Numbered from the stretch's first letter, positions 20,389 to 28,745 are shown. The stretch: DNA of 64,000 bases from Poseidonibacter lekithochrous (GCF_018861145.1 NZ_JAHKQT010000023.1:186001-250000); one strand, 5' to 3'. The notes: generated by a model not told the origin, from the sequence alone. Numbers and translations: made by a program.

Positions 20389-21885
20389 TTAAAGTTCACT
20401 ATCAAAAGCTAAGGCTATAATATCTTCTTCTGTTATCTCAGTTTTCTTCTTTTCAACAGGAGGATTTTTGATTTTTAAAACTTTTTCTTTTAATTCATTT
20501 AGATTATATTTTGTTAAATTTAAAATTAATGTATCTGTAATCTTTTCTTTTGTTAATGAACCATCATCTATCATTTTTTTAATAGCACTATTCAATTTAT
20601 TTTTTATAGCTTCATGTTTTTTTTCTTCATCTGTTAATGAAATATAAGCCCTATCTAAATAAGACATTACAACAGAACCTGGATATTTATATGTAACTAC
20701 TGATTTATATACATATTTATGGTTTTTTAAATTATCTAATTTAACTCCTGTAAAAACAGCTCCATGAACAGTCTTTAAACCTTCTAAATCTTTAATTGGA
20801 TTATGAGAACATACATAATCTTCTTTTACAATTGATGGTGAATATTTTAAAGATGAAATATTGTTTTTAAGAACAATAAAACTACCTCCAACTTCTTTTG
20901 GAGCTCCTTTTAAAGATGAAATTTCATTTTTATAGCAGTGGAAATCTCCTGTAACTTTTGTAGGGGAACCTTCAAGAGATATTAATTCATTATCACTAAT
21001 ATCAAAATTCCCATCAACAATATTGAATTTAAGAGGTAATTTTATTAAATTTGATAATTTGTCAGCTAAACGAACATCACCATTTACATCAACTGAATTA
21101 TCTTTTAATATATGAAAATTAGCAACCCCATGATTTTTTAACCATCTGTTAATATCATCAATATTTGATAATTCAACTAAAGGTTTATATATATGGGCAA
21201 CTACTTCACTACCTTTATATCTCCAAAGATTTTTTTCTTCATCATGAGAACTTGTTACATGGTTTAAACGAATATCAGTAATTAAATCCCAGCCAATTTC
21301 ATCTGATATATTTTCTAAATCTGTTAAATTATTATCATTACAAATATAATCATGTCCAACAGTAATTGGTCCACCTGTTAAATCTTCAATAAAATTACTA
21401 GAGCAATCAAAGTAAGTTTCAACATATTTAGCTCCACCTTTCAATGAACCTATTTTATTATTTGAGCAATTAAAATGTCCCTTAACAGTTCGAGGAGCTC
21501 CTTTAATTGAGATTATTTTATTATGACTACAATCAAAAGAACCATCAACTTCTTTAGGACAATAAGATAAAGTTGATAATTCATTTTTAGAACAATCAAA
21601 GTCACCAACTTTATAAGGTGCTCCAAATAATGATTCTAAATCATTATTAGAACAATTAAAATCCTTTAATACACTTTCCGGACTTCCTTCAAGAGATGTT
21701 AATGAATTGTTACTAATATCAAAATACCCATCTATAGATTTGAACTTAACTGGTAATTTTTTAACTGACAATTTTGCATTTAAATTAACATTACCAAAAA
21801 CACTTACTTCTAAATCATCATTTATAATATAATTATTTATTGAAAATTTATTTAGCCATTCCTCTATTTGTGGAACACTTTTCAT
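20389..21885 (-). CDS. Duplicated leucine-rich-repeat-like protein
   Basis: A 498-residue soluble protein built largely of ~21-residue repeats with the pattern xxVxGxFDCSxNxLxSLxGaP. I count seven in the first half and four in the second. Each half begins with a related cap (WLNKFSINNYIINDDLEV and WLKNHGVANFHILKDNSVDV) and an LPxKFxxxDGxFDIS entry. Each ends with a YKxxEVV/YKYPGSVV-type block, so the gene arose by internal duplication. Cysteines recur at the same repeat position. No signal peptide is seen. The C-terminal ~90 residues are helical and charged. Similar repeats occur in phage and bacterial proteins of unknown function, and a binding role is an inference. Confidence 0.6.
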   Translation of the reverse strand: MKSVPQIEEWLNKFSINNYIINDDLEVSVFGNVNLNAKLSVKKLPVKFKSIDGYFDISNNSLTSLEGSPESVLKDFNCSNNDLESLFGAPYKVGDFDCSKNELSTLSYCPKEVDGSFDCSHNKIISIKGAPRTVKGHFNCSNNKIGSLKGGAKYVETYFDCSSNFIEDLTGGPITVGHDYICNDNNLTDLENISDEIGWDLITDIRLNHVTSSHDEEKNLWRYKGSEVVAHIYKPLVELSNIDDINRWLKNHGVANFHILKDNSVDVNGDVRLADKLSNLIKLPLKFNIVDGNFDISDNELISLEGSPTKVTGDFHCYKNEISSLKGAPKEVGGSFIVLKNNISSLKYSPSIVKEDYVCSHNPIKDLEGLKTVHGAVFTGVKLDNLKNHKYVYKSVVTYKYPGSVVMSYLDRAYISLTDEEKKHEAIKNKLNSAIKKMIDDGSLTKEKITDTLILNLTKYNLNELKEKVLKIKNPPVEKKKTEITEEDIIALAFDSEL

Positions 21886-22005
21886 TTAGTACCTTTTATA
21901 TATTTATGTAAATTGTATTCTAACATCTTCTATCTTATTGAGTCTGAAATTAGTTCAAAATAATATTAATTTACTAAATTTTAAGTATGCAACAGCTAAG
22001 ATTTT

Positions 22006-22031
22006 ATCGTTATATACTTAAGTATACAAGG
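22006..22031 (+). promoter_or_regulatory. ModE box upstream of modE
   Basis: ATCGTTATATA, then CTTAAG, then TATACAAGG. The left arm matches the known E. coli ModE half-site ATCGNTATATA, the 6-bp spacer fits, and the right arm is partly conserved. A perfect 14-bp palindrome TATACTTAAGTATA (22013-22026) forms the centre. It ends a few bases before the modE start, implying autorepression of the mod operon by molybdate-loaded ModE. Confidence 0.7.
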
Positions 22032-22038
22032 AAAGAAA

Positions 22039-22821
22039 TTGAAATTTTCATCATCACTTACTCTTTTAAATGCTAAAACGCCATTTTTATTAGAAAAAAG
22101 AATACTTTTATTGGAAGCAATTTTAGAACATGGATCTATATCAAAAGCAGCAAAAGCTGTACCTATGAGTTATAAAAGCGCATGGGATGCAATAAATAGT
22201 ATAAATAACCTCTGCGAAAAAACTGTTGTATTAAGAGAAACTGGTGGTATTGGTGGTGGAGGTGCTACTGTAACTGAATATGGTAAAAACCTAATTAATA
22301 GTTATACAGTTTTACAAAAAGAACATTCAAAGTTTCTGGAAAGACTTACTAAATTAACAGATTTTAATTCAGGTAATTTAAAATCTTTACAAAGGTTTAC
22401 AATGCAAATTAGTGCAAGAAATCAACTACTAGGAAAAATAGAAGATATACAAATTGATAATGTTAATGCAAATATTATTCTAAAAACAAAAAGTAATCAA
22501 AGATTGGTATCTTCAATTTCTAAAAATTCTGTAGAGAATTTAACACTTAAGAAAAATAAAGAAGTTCTTGCAATTTTCAAATCTAATAGTGTCATGATAT
22601 CAAATAATAACTTAAAAGGCTTTAGTGCAAGAAATAAGATAAAAGGACTTATAACGAAACTAAATTATAGTGAAGTTAGCTGTGAAGTAAATCTTTTAGT
22701 AGATGATTCAGATGTAATAACTTCTGTAATAACAGCAGAATCAGCTAAGGAATTAAAACTTGAAATAAACCAAGAAGTATATGCAATCATAAAATCTTCT
22801 GATATTATGATTGGAAACTAA
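22039..22821 (+). CDS. modE: Molybdate-dependent transcriptional regulator ModE
   Basis: A 260-residue ModE with an N-terminal winged helix (LEKRILLLEAILEHGSISKAAKAVPMSYKSAWDAI) and the wing GGIGGGGATVTEYG. Two C-terminal Mop/TOBE domains follow (SARNQLLGKIEDIQID and SARNKIKGLITKLNYS) that bind molybdate or tungstate. The start is TTG with AAGGAAAG upstream. It is the first gene of the molybdate uptake operon, with a ModE box immediately before it. Known ModE proteins repress transport when molybdate is plentiful. Confidence 0.93.
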   Translation: MKFSSSLTLLNAKTPFLLEKRILLLEAILEHGSISKAAKAVPMSYKSAWDAINSINNLCEKTVVLRETGGIGGGGATVTEYGKNLINSYTVLQKEHSKFLERLTKLTDFNSGNLKSLQRFTMQISARNQLLGKIEDIQIDNVNANIILKTKSNQRLVSSISKNSVENLTLKKNKEVLAIFKSNSVMISNNNLKGFSARNKIKGLITKLNYSEVSCEVNLLVDDSDVITSVITAESAKELKLEINQEVYAIIKSSDIMIGN

Positions 22822-22835
22822 TTAAGGAGTATTAA

Positions 22836-23591
22836 ATGATAAACAAAATATTTATTGTATTAATCTTATTGGTATTAAATATTAATGCAAAAGAAATTAC
22901 AATTGCCCTCGCAGCTAATGTTTCTTATGCAATAAAAGATTTAATTAAAGAATTTAATATACAAAACCCTAATACAAAAGTAAATGTTATAATAGGAAGT
23001 AGCGGTAAGCTAACAGCTCAAATAACACATGGTGCACCATATGATTTATTTTTATCCGCAAATATGAAATATCCTAATGATTTATATAAAAATAATTATT
23101 CAAAAACAATTCCAAAAGTTTATGCAAAAGGTTCATTAGCATATTTTTCTACTAAAAAACTTGACTTTGCTAAAAGTCTAAATGACTTATTAGAAGATAA
23201 AAATATTAAACAAATTGCCATTGCAAATCCTAAAACTGCACCTTATGGAATTGCAAGTTTTGAAGCTTTGAAAAATGCAAAAGTTTTTAATAAAATTAAA
23301 TCAAAATTTGTATATGGAGAATCAATCTCTCAAACTATTATGTACAGTGTAAGTGCTACAGATATGGGAATCATTGCAAAGTCTTCTTTGTTTTCTGAAA
23401 ATATGAGTCAATACATAGAGAATATCAATTGGAAAGAAATTGATGCTAAGTTATATACTCCAATAAAACAAGGAATAATAATACTAAAAAGAACAAAAAA
23501 TAAAGATGAAGCTCAAGCTTTTTATGATTTCATCTTTACTAAAAATGCAAAAGATATCTTTACTAAATATGGATACTTAATTGATGAATAG
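22836..23591 (+). CDS. modA: Molybdate ABC transporter substrate-binding protein ModA
   Basis: Periplasmic molybdate/tungstate-binding protein of 251 residues with a signal peptide (MINKIFIVLILLVLNINA). Family motifs include the start of the mature part EITIALAANVSYAI, the ligand loop GSSGKLTAQI, HGAPYDLFLSAN and NPKTAPYGIASFEAL. The GYLID C-terminus overlaps the next gene. AAGGAG precedes the ATG. It delivers molybdate to ModB/ModC for molybdenum enzymes such as nitrate reductase or formate dehydrogenase. Confidence 0.93.
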   Translation: MINKIFIVLILLVLNINAKEITIALAANVSYAIKDLIKEFNIQNPNTKVNVIIGSSGKLTAQITHGAPYDLFLSANMKYPNDLYKNNYSKTIPKVYAKGSLAYFSTKKLDFAKSLNDLLEDKNIKQIAIANPKTAPYGIASFEALKNAKVFNKIKSKFVYGESISQTIMYSVSATDMGIIAKSSLFSENMSQYIENINWKEIDAKLYTPIKQGIIILKRTKNKDEAQAFYDFIFTKNAKDIFTKYGYLIDE

Positions 23592-23979
23592 ATTACAAGC
23601 AGTTGTAATAAAGATTGATAGCCTAGAAAACCTTACAATTGTTCAATTTGAGTTCAAAGATATAATACTATCAATGATGAGTTTAGAACTATCAAATATT
23701 GATTTAGGTACAAAAGTTCTTTTAAGCATAAATGCCTCTCATATAGCTATATCAAAGGGTTTATCAGGTGATATTAGTCTTTCAAATAGATTTAATTGTA
23801 TAATAAAAAAACTAGTTAAAGGTAAACTATTAAGCTCAATTACCTTAGATTTCCAAGGTACTCCTTTAACAAGTATTATTACTACAAACTCTGTAAATAG
23901 AATGAATTTAAAAGAAAATGATGAAGTTACAGCTTTAGTAAAAGCAAGTGAATTATCAATACAAAAGGTTATAACGTAA
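23584..23979 (+). CDS. TOBE/Mop-domain molybdate-binding protein
   Basis: About 131 residues comprising two successive TOBE/Mop-like domains (first NRLQAVVIKIDSLENLTIVQFEF, second SNRFNCIIKKLVKGKLLSSITLDF then TPLTSIITTNSVNRMNLKENDEVTALVKASELSI). Such free-standing molbindin-type proteins bind and store molybdate in the cytoplasm. The ATG at 23584 overlaps the modA end; an adjacent TTG is possible. It is embedded between modA and modB and overlaps modB by one base, so it is translationally coupled. Confidence 0.82.
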   Translation: MNRLQAVVIKIDSLENLTIVQFEFKDIILSMMSLELSNIDLGTKVLLSINASHIAISKGLSGDISLSNRFNCIIKKLVKGKLLSSITLDFQGTPLTSIITTNSVNRMNLKENDEVTALVKASELSIQKVIT

Positions 23980-24665
23980 TGAACTACTTAAGTAATTTAG
24001 AACTAGATCCCTTTATTCTATCCTTTAAATTAGCACTTATAACTACTACCCTTTTATTTATTATTTCTTTACCATTAGCTTGGTATTTATCACAAACAAA
24101 ATCAAAATTTAAACCAGTTTTAGAAGCAATAACTGCTCTTCCTATTGTACTGCCGCCTTCAGTTTTAGGTTTTTATTTACTTTATACTTTATCACTTAAC
24201 TCTCCTCTTGGAAGTTTTTTTAATGAATATTTAGGAATAAAATTAGTTTTTAACTTCACTGGACTTGTTGTAGCTTCTTGTTTTTATAGTTTGCCTTTTA
24301 TGGTTCAACCAATGCAGAGTGGTTTTGAAAGCTTAAACAAGAATATGCTTGAGGCTAGTTATATTAGTGGAAAAAATAAATTTACTACAATCTTTAGAGT
24401 TGCACTACCAAATATCAAACCTGCACTTTTAACTGCTATTATCATAACCTTTGCACATACAGTTGGTGAGTTTGGTGTAGTGTTAATGGTAGGTGGAAGT
24501 ATTCCAAATGAAACAAAAGTAGCATCAGTTGCAATTTATGAATACGTAGAAATACTTGACTATGCAAATGCTCATATATATAGTGCCATTATGTTAATCA
24601 TGAGTTTTATCGTGTTATTTAGTGTTTATGTATTTAATGCCAAACAGAAAAAAACGTTTATTTAG
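23979..24665 (+). CDS. modB: Molybdate ABC transporter permease ModB
   Basis: A 228-residue inner-membrane permease with about six membrane segments. The cytoplasmic loop, ASYISGKNKFTTIFRVALPNIKPALLTA, is the EAA motif contacting ModC. ALPIVLPPSVLGFYLL and HTVGEFGVVLMVGGSIPNETKVASVAIYE are classic ModB blocks. The start codon overlaps the preceding stop by one base (TAATG). Confidence 0.94.
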   Translation: MNYLSNLELDPFILSFKLALITTTLLFIISLPLAWYLSQTKSKFKPVLEAITALPIVLPPSVLGFYLLYTLSLNSPLGSFFNEYLGIKLVFNFTGLVVASCFYSLPFMVQPMQSGFESLNKNMLEASYISGKNKFTTIFRVALPNIKPALLTAIIITFAHTVGEFGVVLMVGGSIPNETKVASVAIYEYVEILDYANAHIYSAIMLIMSFIVLFSVYVFNAKQKKTFI

Positions 24666-24673
24666 GATTTATC

Positions 24674-25021
24674 ATGAAAAAAGAAAATTTACTTATAGTT
24701 ATTTCAACAGAAAATATTGACAGTATTTTAAAGTTCCCCCTACTTTATGGAGGTGTTTCAATTCCAAGAGGATATTGGAAAAGAGTACATATTATGTTTT
24801 GGGGTGCTTCAATTAAATCTGTTGTTAAAAGTAAAAAAATTAGAAAAAAAGTAATAGAAATACAAAAAGATGGTGTTGAATTTAGCGCTTGTATAGTTTG
24901 TGCCCAAGAATATAATGCAGTTAAAAAATTAGAAAAGAATTCAATTGTCTGTAATCATACGGGAGAGCTTTTAAATAAAGCTTTACAAAATGATAAAAAA
25001 TGGTCAACACTTACAGTATGA
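24674..25021 (+). CDS. DsrE-like small protein within the mod operon
   Basis: A 115-residue soluble protein with the DsrE/YchN-like fold pattern: an N-terminal LLIVISTEN strand, an RVHIMFWGAS strand, then VEFSACIVCAQEY and a C-terminal glycine-containing segment. Conserved-looking cysteines are C73, C76 and C93; DsrE-type proteins can carry sulfur on such residues. It sits between modB and modC with an ATGA overlap with modC, so it is co-translated with the transporter. A role in sulfur chemistry for the molybdenum cofactor is inference only. The family call is from fold-level resemblance. Confidence 0.55.
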   Translation: MKKENLLIVISTENIDSILKFPLLYGGVSIPRGYWKRVHIMFWGASIKSVVKSKKIRKKVIEIQKDGVEFSACIVCAQEYNAVKKLEKNSIVCNHTGELLNKALQNDKKWSTLTV

Positions 25022-25872
25022 TAAAAATAGATATAAATAAAAAACTTCATGGTTCAAATGGTTCAATGACTTTAGATATTAACCTAGATATTAAAAAAGG
25101 TGATTTTATTGCCCTTTCAGGACTTAGTGGGAGTGGAAAAACTACCCTACTTCGTATTATAGCTGGTCTAGAAGAAGCTTCTGGAAAGATAAGTGTTGAT
25201 AATGATATTTGGCTTGATGGAAAAGACAGTTTAAGTATTCAAAAAAGACAAATAGGTTTTGTTTTTCAAAACTATGCATTATTTGATAATATGAGTGTTG
25301 AGGATAATCTTTTATATGTAAAAAAAGATAAAAAACTCAGCTCAAAGCTTTTAGATATTACAGAGTTATCTTCATTGGCAAAAAGGTCTACAAATACTTT
25401 AAGTGGTGGACAAAAACAAAGAATTAGCTTATGTCGAGCCTTGATGAACAATCCAAAGTTATTACTTATGGATGAGCCTCTTTCCGCACTTGACCCAAAT
25501 ATGAGATTAAAACTTCAAAATGAAATATTACGTTTACATAATGAGTTTAATACTACAACTATTATGGTAAGTCATGAGCCAAGCGAGATTTATAGATTAG
25601 CTAATCGTGTTTTGGTAATGGAACAAGGTAAAATCATAAAAGATGGAAATGCAACAGAAATATTACTAAAAACATCAGGTTCTCAAAAGTTTTCTTTTGA
25701 GGGTGAAATCTTAGACATTATAAAAACAGATGTGGTTTATATAGCTATTATTGCCATTGGTCAACAATTAGTTGAAGTGGTATTATGCGAAGATGAAGCC
25801 ATCAATTATCAAGTTGGAAATAAAGTTAGAGTTGGAACAAAAGCCTTTGCTCCAACTCTTTGTAAGATATAA
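25018..25872 (+). CDS. modC: Molybdate ABC transporter ATP-binding protein ModC
   Basis: A 284-residue ABC ATPase. The start is the ATG at 25018, which overlaps the upstream stop as ATGA; an in-frame GTG 18 bp upstream is less likely. Walker A is GLSGSGKTTL, the signature LSGGQKQR, Walker B LLLMDEPLSALD, and the H-loop MVSHEPSE. The C-terminal ~70 residues form a TOBE domain (GEILDIIKTDVVYIAI and VRVGTKAFAPTL) that senses molybdate in this family. It is the last gene of the operon. Confidence 0.93.
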   Translation: MIKIDINKKLHGSNGSMTLDINLDIKKGDFIALSGLSGSGKTTLLRIIAGLEEASGKISVDNDIWLDGKDSLSIQKRQIGFVFQNYALFDNMSVEDNLLYVKKDKKLSSKLLDITELSSLAKRSTNTLSGGQKQRISLCRALMNNPKLLLMDEPLSALDPNMRLKLQNEILRLHNEFNTTTIMVSHEPSEIYRLANRVLVMEQGKIIKDGNATEILLKTSGSQKFSFEGEILDIIKTDVVYIAIIAIGQQLVEVVLCEDEAINYQVGNKVRVGTKAFAPTLCKI

Positions 25873-25876
25873 TTAA

Positions 25877-26506
25877 TTATTTTATAAATTCAACTATATT
25901 TTCAAAAGGTTCTCGAACTTGTGGAGATTGTTCATTTAATCTATATCCAAAAGGAAGTACACAAGATACTTGAAATTTACTTGTATCAAGTTCTAAAACT
26001 TTTTCAAGATTTTCTTTTTCAAAACCTTCAATAGGACAAGAATCAATTCCTTTTGAAGCAGCACCTGTCATCATATTACCAGCAGCAATATAAGTTTGTC
26101 TTGCAGTCCATGAATAAATATTATCATCACTACTTAAAACATCTTTTAAATGTGAACCATAAATTCCAACATAAAATTCTAATTTATCATCAGGGAAACC
26201 TTTTCTTCCTAATTTAGTTCTTACTAAACCTGATTCTACTTTAACACTATCAATAGCGGCTAAAACAATTACTAAATGAGAACAAGAAGTAATTTGAACT
26301 TGATCCCAACAAAATGGTCTTATTTTTGCTTTTAATTCTTCATTTGTTATAACTAAAAACTTCCAAGGTTCCATACCAAAAGATGAAGGAGATTTTATCC
26401 CAGATTTTAAAATAAAACTCATATCTTCATCAGATATCTTTTTTGTATCATCAAATTCTTTACATGCATGTCTAAAATCCATAGCTTCCATAAATGTTTT
26501 ATCCAT
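25877..26506 (-). CDS. Nitroreductase family NAD(P)H-dependent oxidoreductase
   Basis: A 209-residue flavin-dependent reductase of the NfsB group. Visible FMN-binding features are RHACKEFDDTKKI near the N-terminus, SPSSFGMEPWKFLVI, and the later AAGNMMTGAASKGIDSCPIEGF block. It probably uses FMN as a homodimer and reduces nitro compounds or quinones. It is divergent from an HxlR-type regulator with an inverted repeat between them, a common arrangement for electrophile- or quinone-responsive reductases. GGATAAG precedes the ATG. Confidence 0.85.
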   Translation of the reverse strand: MDKTFMEAMDFRHACKEFDDTKKISDEDMSFILKSGIKSPSSFGMEPWKFLVITNEELKAKIRPFCWDQVQITSCSHLVIVLAAIDSVKVESGLVRTKLGRKGFPDDKLEFYVGIYGSHLKDVLSSDDNIYSWTARQTYIAAGNMMTGAASKGIDSCPIEGFEKENLEKVLELDTSKFQVSCVLPFGYRLNEQSPQVREPFENIVEFIK

Positions 26507-26580
26507 TTTCTTATCCTTTTTTATATTGTAAGTGATTTTATTCAGGAAGTATATTAATTGTAAACTTAAATAACTCTTAC

Positions 26581-26599
26581 ATTACTTTAGGTAAGTAAT
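26581..26599. promoter_or_regulatory. Probable HxlR-type operator
   Basis: ATTACTT-TAGGT-AAGTAAT, a perfect 7-bp inverted repeat with a 5-bp centre, lies in the divergent region. It is 21 bp upstream of the regulator's TATAAT (26621-26626), where a -35 box would be. Confidence 0.5.
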
Positions 26600-26620
26600 A
26601 GTATATAATAAAAATTCTGC

Positions 26621-26626
26621 TATAAT
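26621..26626 (+). promoter_or_regulatory. -10 box of the HxlR-type regulator gene
   Basis: TATAAT in CTGCTATAATTATT, 24 bp before the ATG, directly downstream of the inverted repeat. Confidence 0.5.
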
Positions 26627-26649
26627 TATTTTAATTAAAAGGATTATGA

Positions 26650-27021
26650 ATGTATCAAATAAATGAAAAAGAATTTAAATGCCCTATATCTGTAACTTTA
26701 GATATTTTTAATGATAGATGGAAGCTATCTATTATTTGGTATTTATTAGAAAATGATTTAAGATTTAAAGACTTACATTCAAAAATTGATGAAATTACAC
26801 AAAAAACTTTAACAGTAAAGTTAAAAGAGTTAGAACAAAAAAATATAATCCATAGGGAAGTATTTGCACAAGTTCCACCAAAAGTAGTTTATTCTTTAAC
26901 TACTGCTGGTAAAAGACTAAAACCTGTTTTAGATGAGATGTTTGACTGGGGTGTTAGTTATGTTGATGAGTTTGGAAATATTACAGCAGATGCAAAATGT
27001 AAAACTAAAGAAGATAAATAG
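26650..27021 (+). CDS. HxlR-family winged-helix transcriptional regulator
   Basis: A 123-residue HxlR/DUF24 regulator. The N-terminal FKCPISVTLDIFNDRWKLSI contains the single conserved Cys that serves as redox/electrophile sensor in YodB- and HypR-type members. The recognition region LRFKDLHSKIDEITQKTLTVKLKELE and the wing HREVFAQVPPKVVYSLT are typical. It is divergent from the nitroreductase and 6 bp ahead of an AEC transporter, so it likely controls both. Confidence 0.88.
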   Translation: MYQINEKEFKCPISVTLDIFNDRWKLSIIWYLLENDLRFKDLHSKIDEITQKTLTVKLKELEQKNIIHREVFAQVPPKVVYSLTTAGKRLKPVLDEMFDWGVSYVDEFGNITADAKCKTKEDK

Positions 27022-27027
27022 ATAAAA

Positions 27028-27927
27028 ATGGAAAATTTTCTTTTAATAGGCTTTGCTATCATAGTAGGATATGCCCTACAAAAACTTCATATTTTTCCTA
27101 GTGAGACTCCAAATATTTTAAATAAATTTATAATATATATTTCACTACCTGCAATAATTTTGTTACAAGTTCCAAAACTACAATTTTCTTTTGATATTTT
27201 AATTCCAGCTATTATTGCATGGATTGTTATGGGATTATCTGCACTTTTAGTGATTTTTTTCTCAAAAATTTTACATTGGTCAAAAGATGTTACAGGTGGT
27301 TTATTATTAGTTGCTATTTTAACTAATAGTTCAATCATGGGAATTCCTATAATTAACGCATATTTAGGAGAAGAAGCTCTTCCTTATGTTTTAATCTATG
27401 ACCAATTAGGTACATTTATAGCTCTTGCTGTTTATGGAGCTTTTATCACTGCTTATTATTCATCTAACTCAAGCTTGAGTTTTAAACTTATTATTCAAAA
27501 AATCATAACATTTCCATCATTTTTAGCTTTGTTAGTTGCTCTTCTATTTTTAGGAAAAACTTTTCATCCTATGATTACAGGAATTCTTACAACATTTGCA
27601 AATACTTTAATTCCAGTTGCACTTGTAGCAGTTGGTTTACAATTACAGTTTAAACTACCAAAACATGATATAAAACCTTTAAGTATCGCACTTATAATAA
27701 AACTTATACTTGCTCCGCTAATTGCTTATCTTACTATTTTATTATTTGGATGGAATAATCTTGCAGGACATGTATCTATTTTTGAAGCAGGAATGGCTCC
27801 AATGATTACAGCAGGAGCAATGGCATCAATGGCAGGTCTTGCACCAAGACTTAGTATTGCAATTGTTGGTTATGGGATTTTATTCTCATTTATTACAACT
27901 GCAATATTATCTAAACTTATAATTTAA
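27028..27927 (+). CDS. AEC family transporter (auxin efflux carrier-like)
   Basis: A 299-residue integral membrane protein with about ten helices in two inverted repeats. Family features are the N-terminal FIIYISLPAIILLQVPKL, LTNSSIMGIPIINAYLGEEALPY, and C-terminal EAGMAPMITAGAMASMAGL. Bacterial members move organic acids or related anions. It follows the HxlR gene by 6 bp and is probably co-transcribed with it, so it may export a compound linked to the nitroreductase stress response. Confidence 0.88.
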   Translation: MENFLLIGFAIIVGYALQKLHIFPSETPNILNKFIIYISLPAIILLQVPKLQFSFDILIPAIIAWIVMGLSALLVIFFSKILHWSKDVTGGLLLVAILTNSSIMGIPIINAYLGEEALPYVLIYDQLGTFIALAVYGAFITAYYSSNSSLSFKLIIQKIITFPSFLALLVALLFLGKTFHPMITGILTTFANTLIPVALVAVGLQLQFKLPKHDIKPLSIALIIKLILAPLIAYLTILLFGWNNLAGHVSIFEAGMAPMITAGAMASMAGLAPRLSIAIVGYGILFSFITTAILSKLII

Positions 27928-27935
27928 TACATCTC

Positions 27936-27967
27936 TTAACTCTTTGTTAACACTAAAATAGTAATAT
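27936..27967 (+). promoter_or_regulatory. Putative response-regulator site and promoter of the dsbC-like gene
   Basis: TTAAC elements begin at 27936 and 27947 (11 bp apart), followed after 10 bp by TAATAT (27962-27967). Element, repeat spacing and distance to the -10 region equal those upstream of ccsBA (3570-3601). Confidence 0.45.
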
Positions 27968-27997
27968 ATCCCCACAAAATTTAAAATAGGAATAAAA

Positions 27998-28723
27998 ATG
28001 ATTCAAATGGCAAAAAAACTATTGCTAGCATTATTAATAGGTACAAGCTTAAATGCAGCAACACAGTTATCACAAAGTGAAATTAAACAAATAGAAGAGT
28101 TAGAACTTTTTAAAAGAGTTCCAATTACTGTAAATAAAGCATATGATCTTAAAGATTTCTATTTATTAAAAGTAATTATTCAAGGTAGTCCTGATGAAGT
28201 GTATTTAACAAAAGACAAAAAGCATTTAATTGCAGGTGATGTAATAGATACTAAAACTGGTGCAAAAGTAGAAGCTCCAGCTGATGTATCAGGGTTAATA
28301 GGAAAAGAAATTTTAACTTATGGAAGTGGTAAAGATGAATATTTCTTATTTACAGATCCTGAATGTCCATATTGTAAAAAATTTGAATCATATTTCTCTC
28401 AAATTGAGAAAAATGTAAAAATTAGAGTTTTCTATTATCCTTTAGATTTCCATGTAAATGCTAAAGATATGTCTATATATGTAATGAGTAAAAAAACAAA
28501 TGCTGAAAAAATTGATGCAATGTTAAATGTTACTATTGATGATGAAGGTTATAAAAATAGAAAATATTCTAAAGAACAGTTAGCAGAACTTGAAGCTAGT
28601 TTAGAAGCACAAATAGCTATTGCTCAAGAGTTAGATGTAAGAGGTACACCAGCTGTATTTGACAAAAAAGGAAATAAAGTTTCTTGGCCAAATATGCTTA
28701 CAAAGTACAACGTAAAACAATAA
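27998..28723 (+). CDS. DsbC/DsbG-like periplasmic thiol:disulfide protein
   Basis: A 241-residue exported thioredoxin-fold protein with a signal peptide (KKLLLALLIGTSLNA). The redox motif is FTDPECPYCKKF, a CPYC centre near residue 125, and the cis-Pro loop is RGTPAVFD. The N-terminal ~90 residues form a small dimerisation-like domain as in DsbC. It likely isomerises or reduces periplasmic disulfides, possibly including apocytochromes. It shares a promoter architecture with the cytochrome c synthetase ccsBA. A strong hairpin covers its stop codon. Confidence 0.85.
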   Translation: MIQMAKKLLLALLIGTSLNAATQLSQSEIKQIEELELFKRVPITVNKAYDLKDFYLLKVIIQGSPDEVYLTKDKKHLIAGDVIDTKTGAKVEAPADVSGLIGKEILTYGSGKDEYFLFTDPECPYCKKFESYFSQIEKNVKIRVFYYPLDFHVNAKDMSIYVMSKKTNAEKIDAMLNVTIDDEGYKNRKYSKEQLAELEASLEAQIAIAQELDVRGTPAVFDKKGNKVSWPNMLTKYNVKQ

Positions 28724-28743
28724 GTATTTATACTTATTGTTTT
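28714..28743 (+). terminator. Terminator of the dsbC-like gene
   Basis: AAAACAATAAGTAT and ATACTTATTGTTTT form a 14-bp complementary stem separated by TT, ending in a T tract. It may also serve the convergent GyrI-like gene. Confidence 0.75.
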
Positions 28744-28745
28744 AA

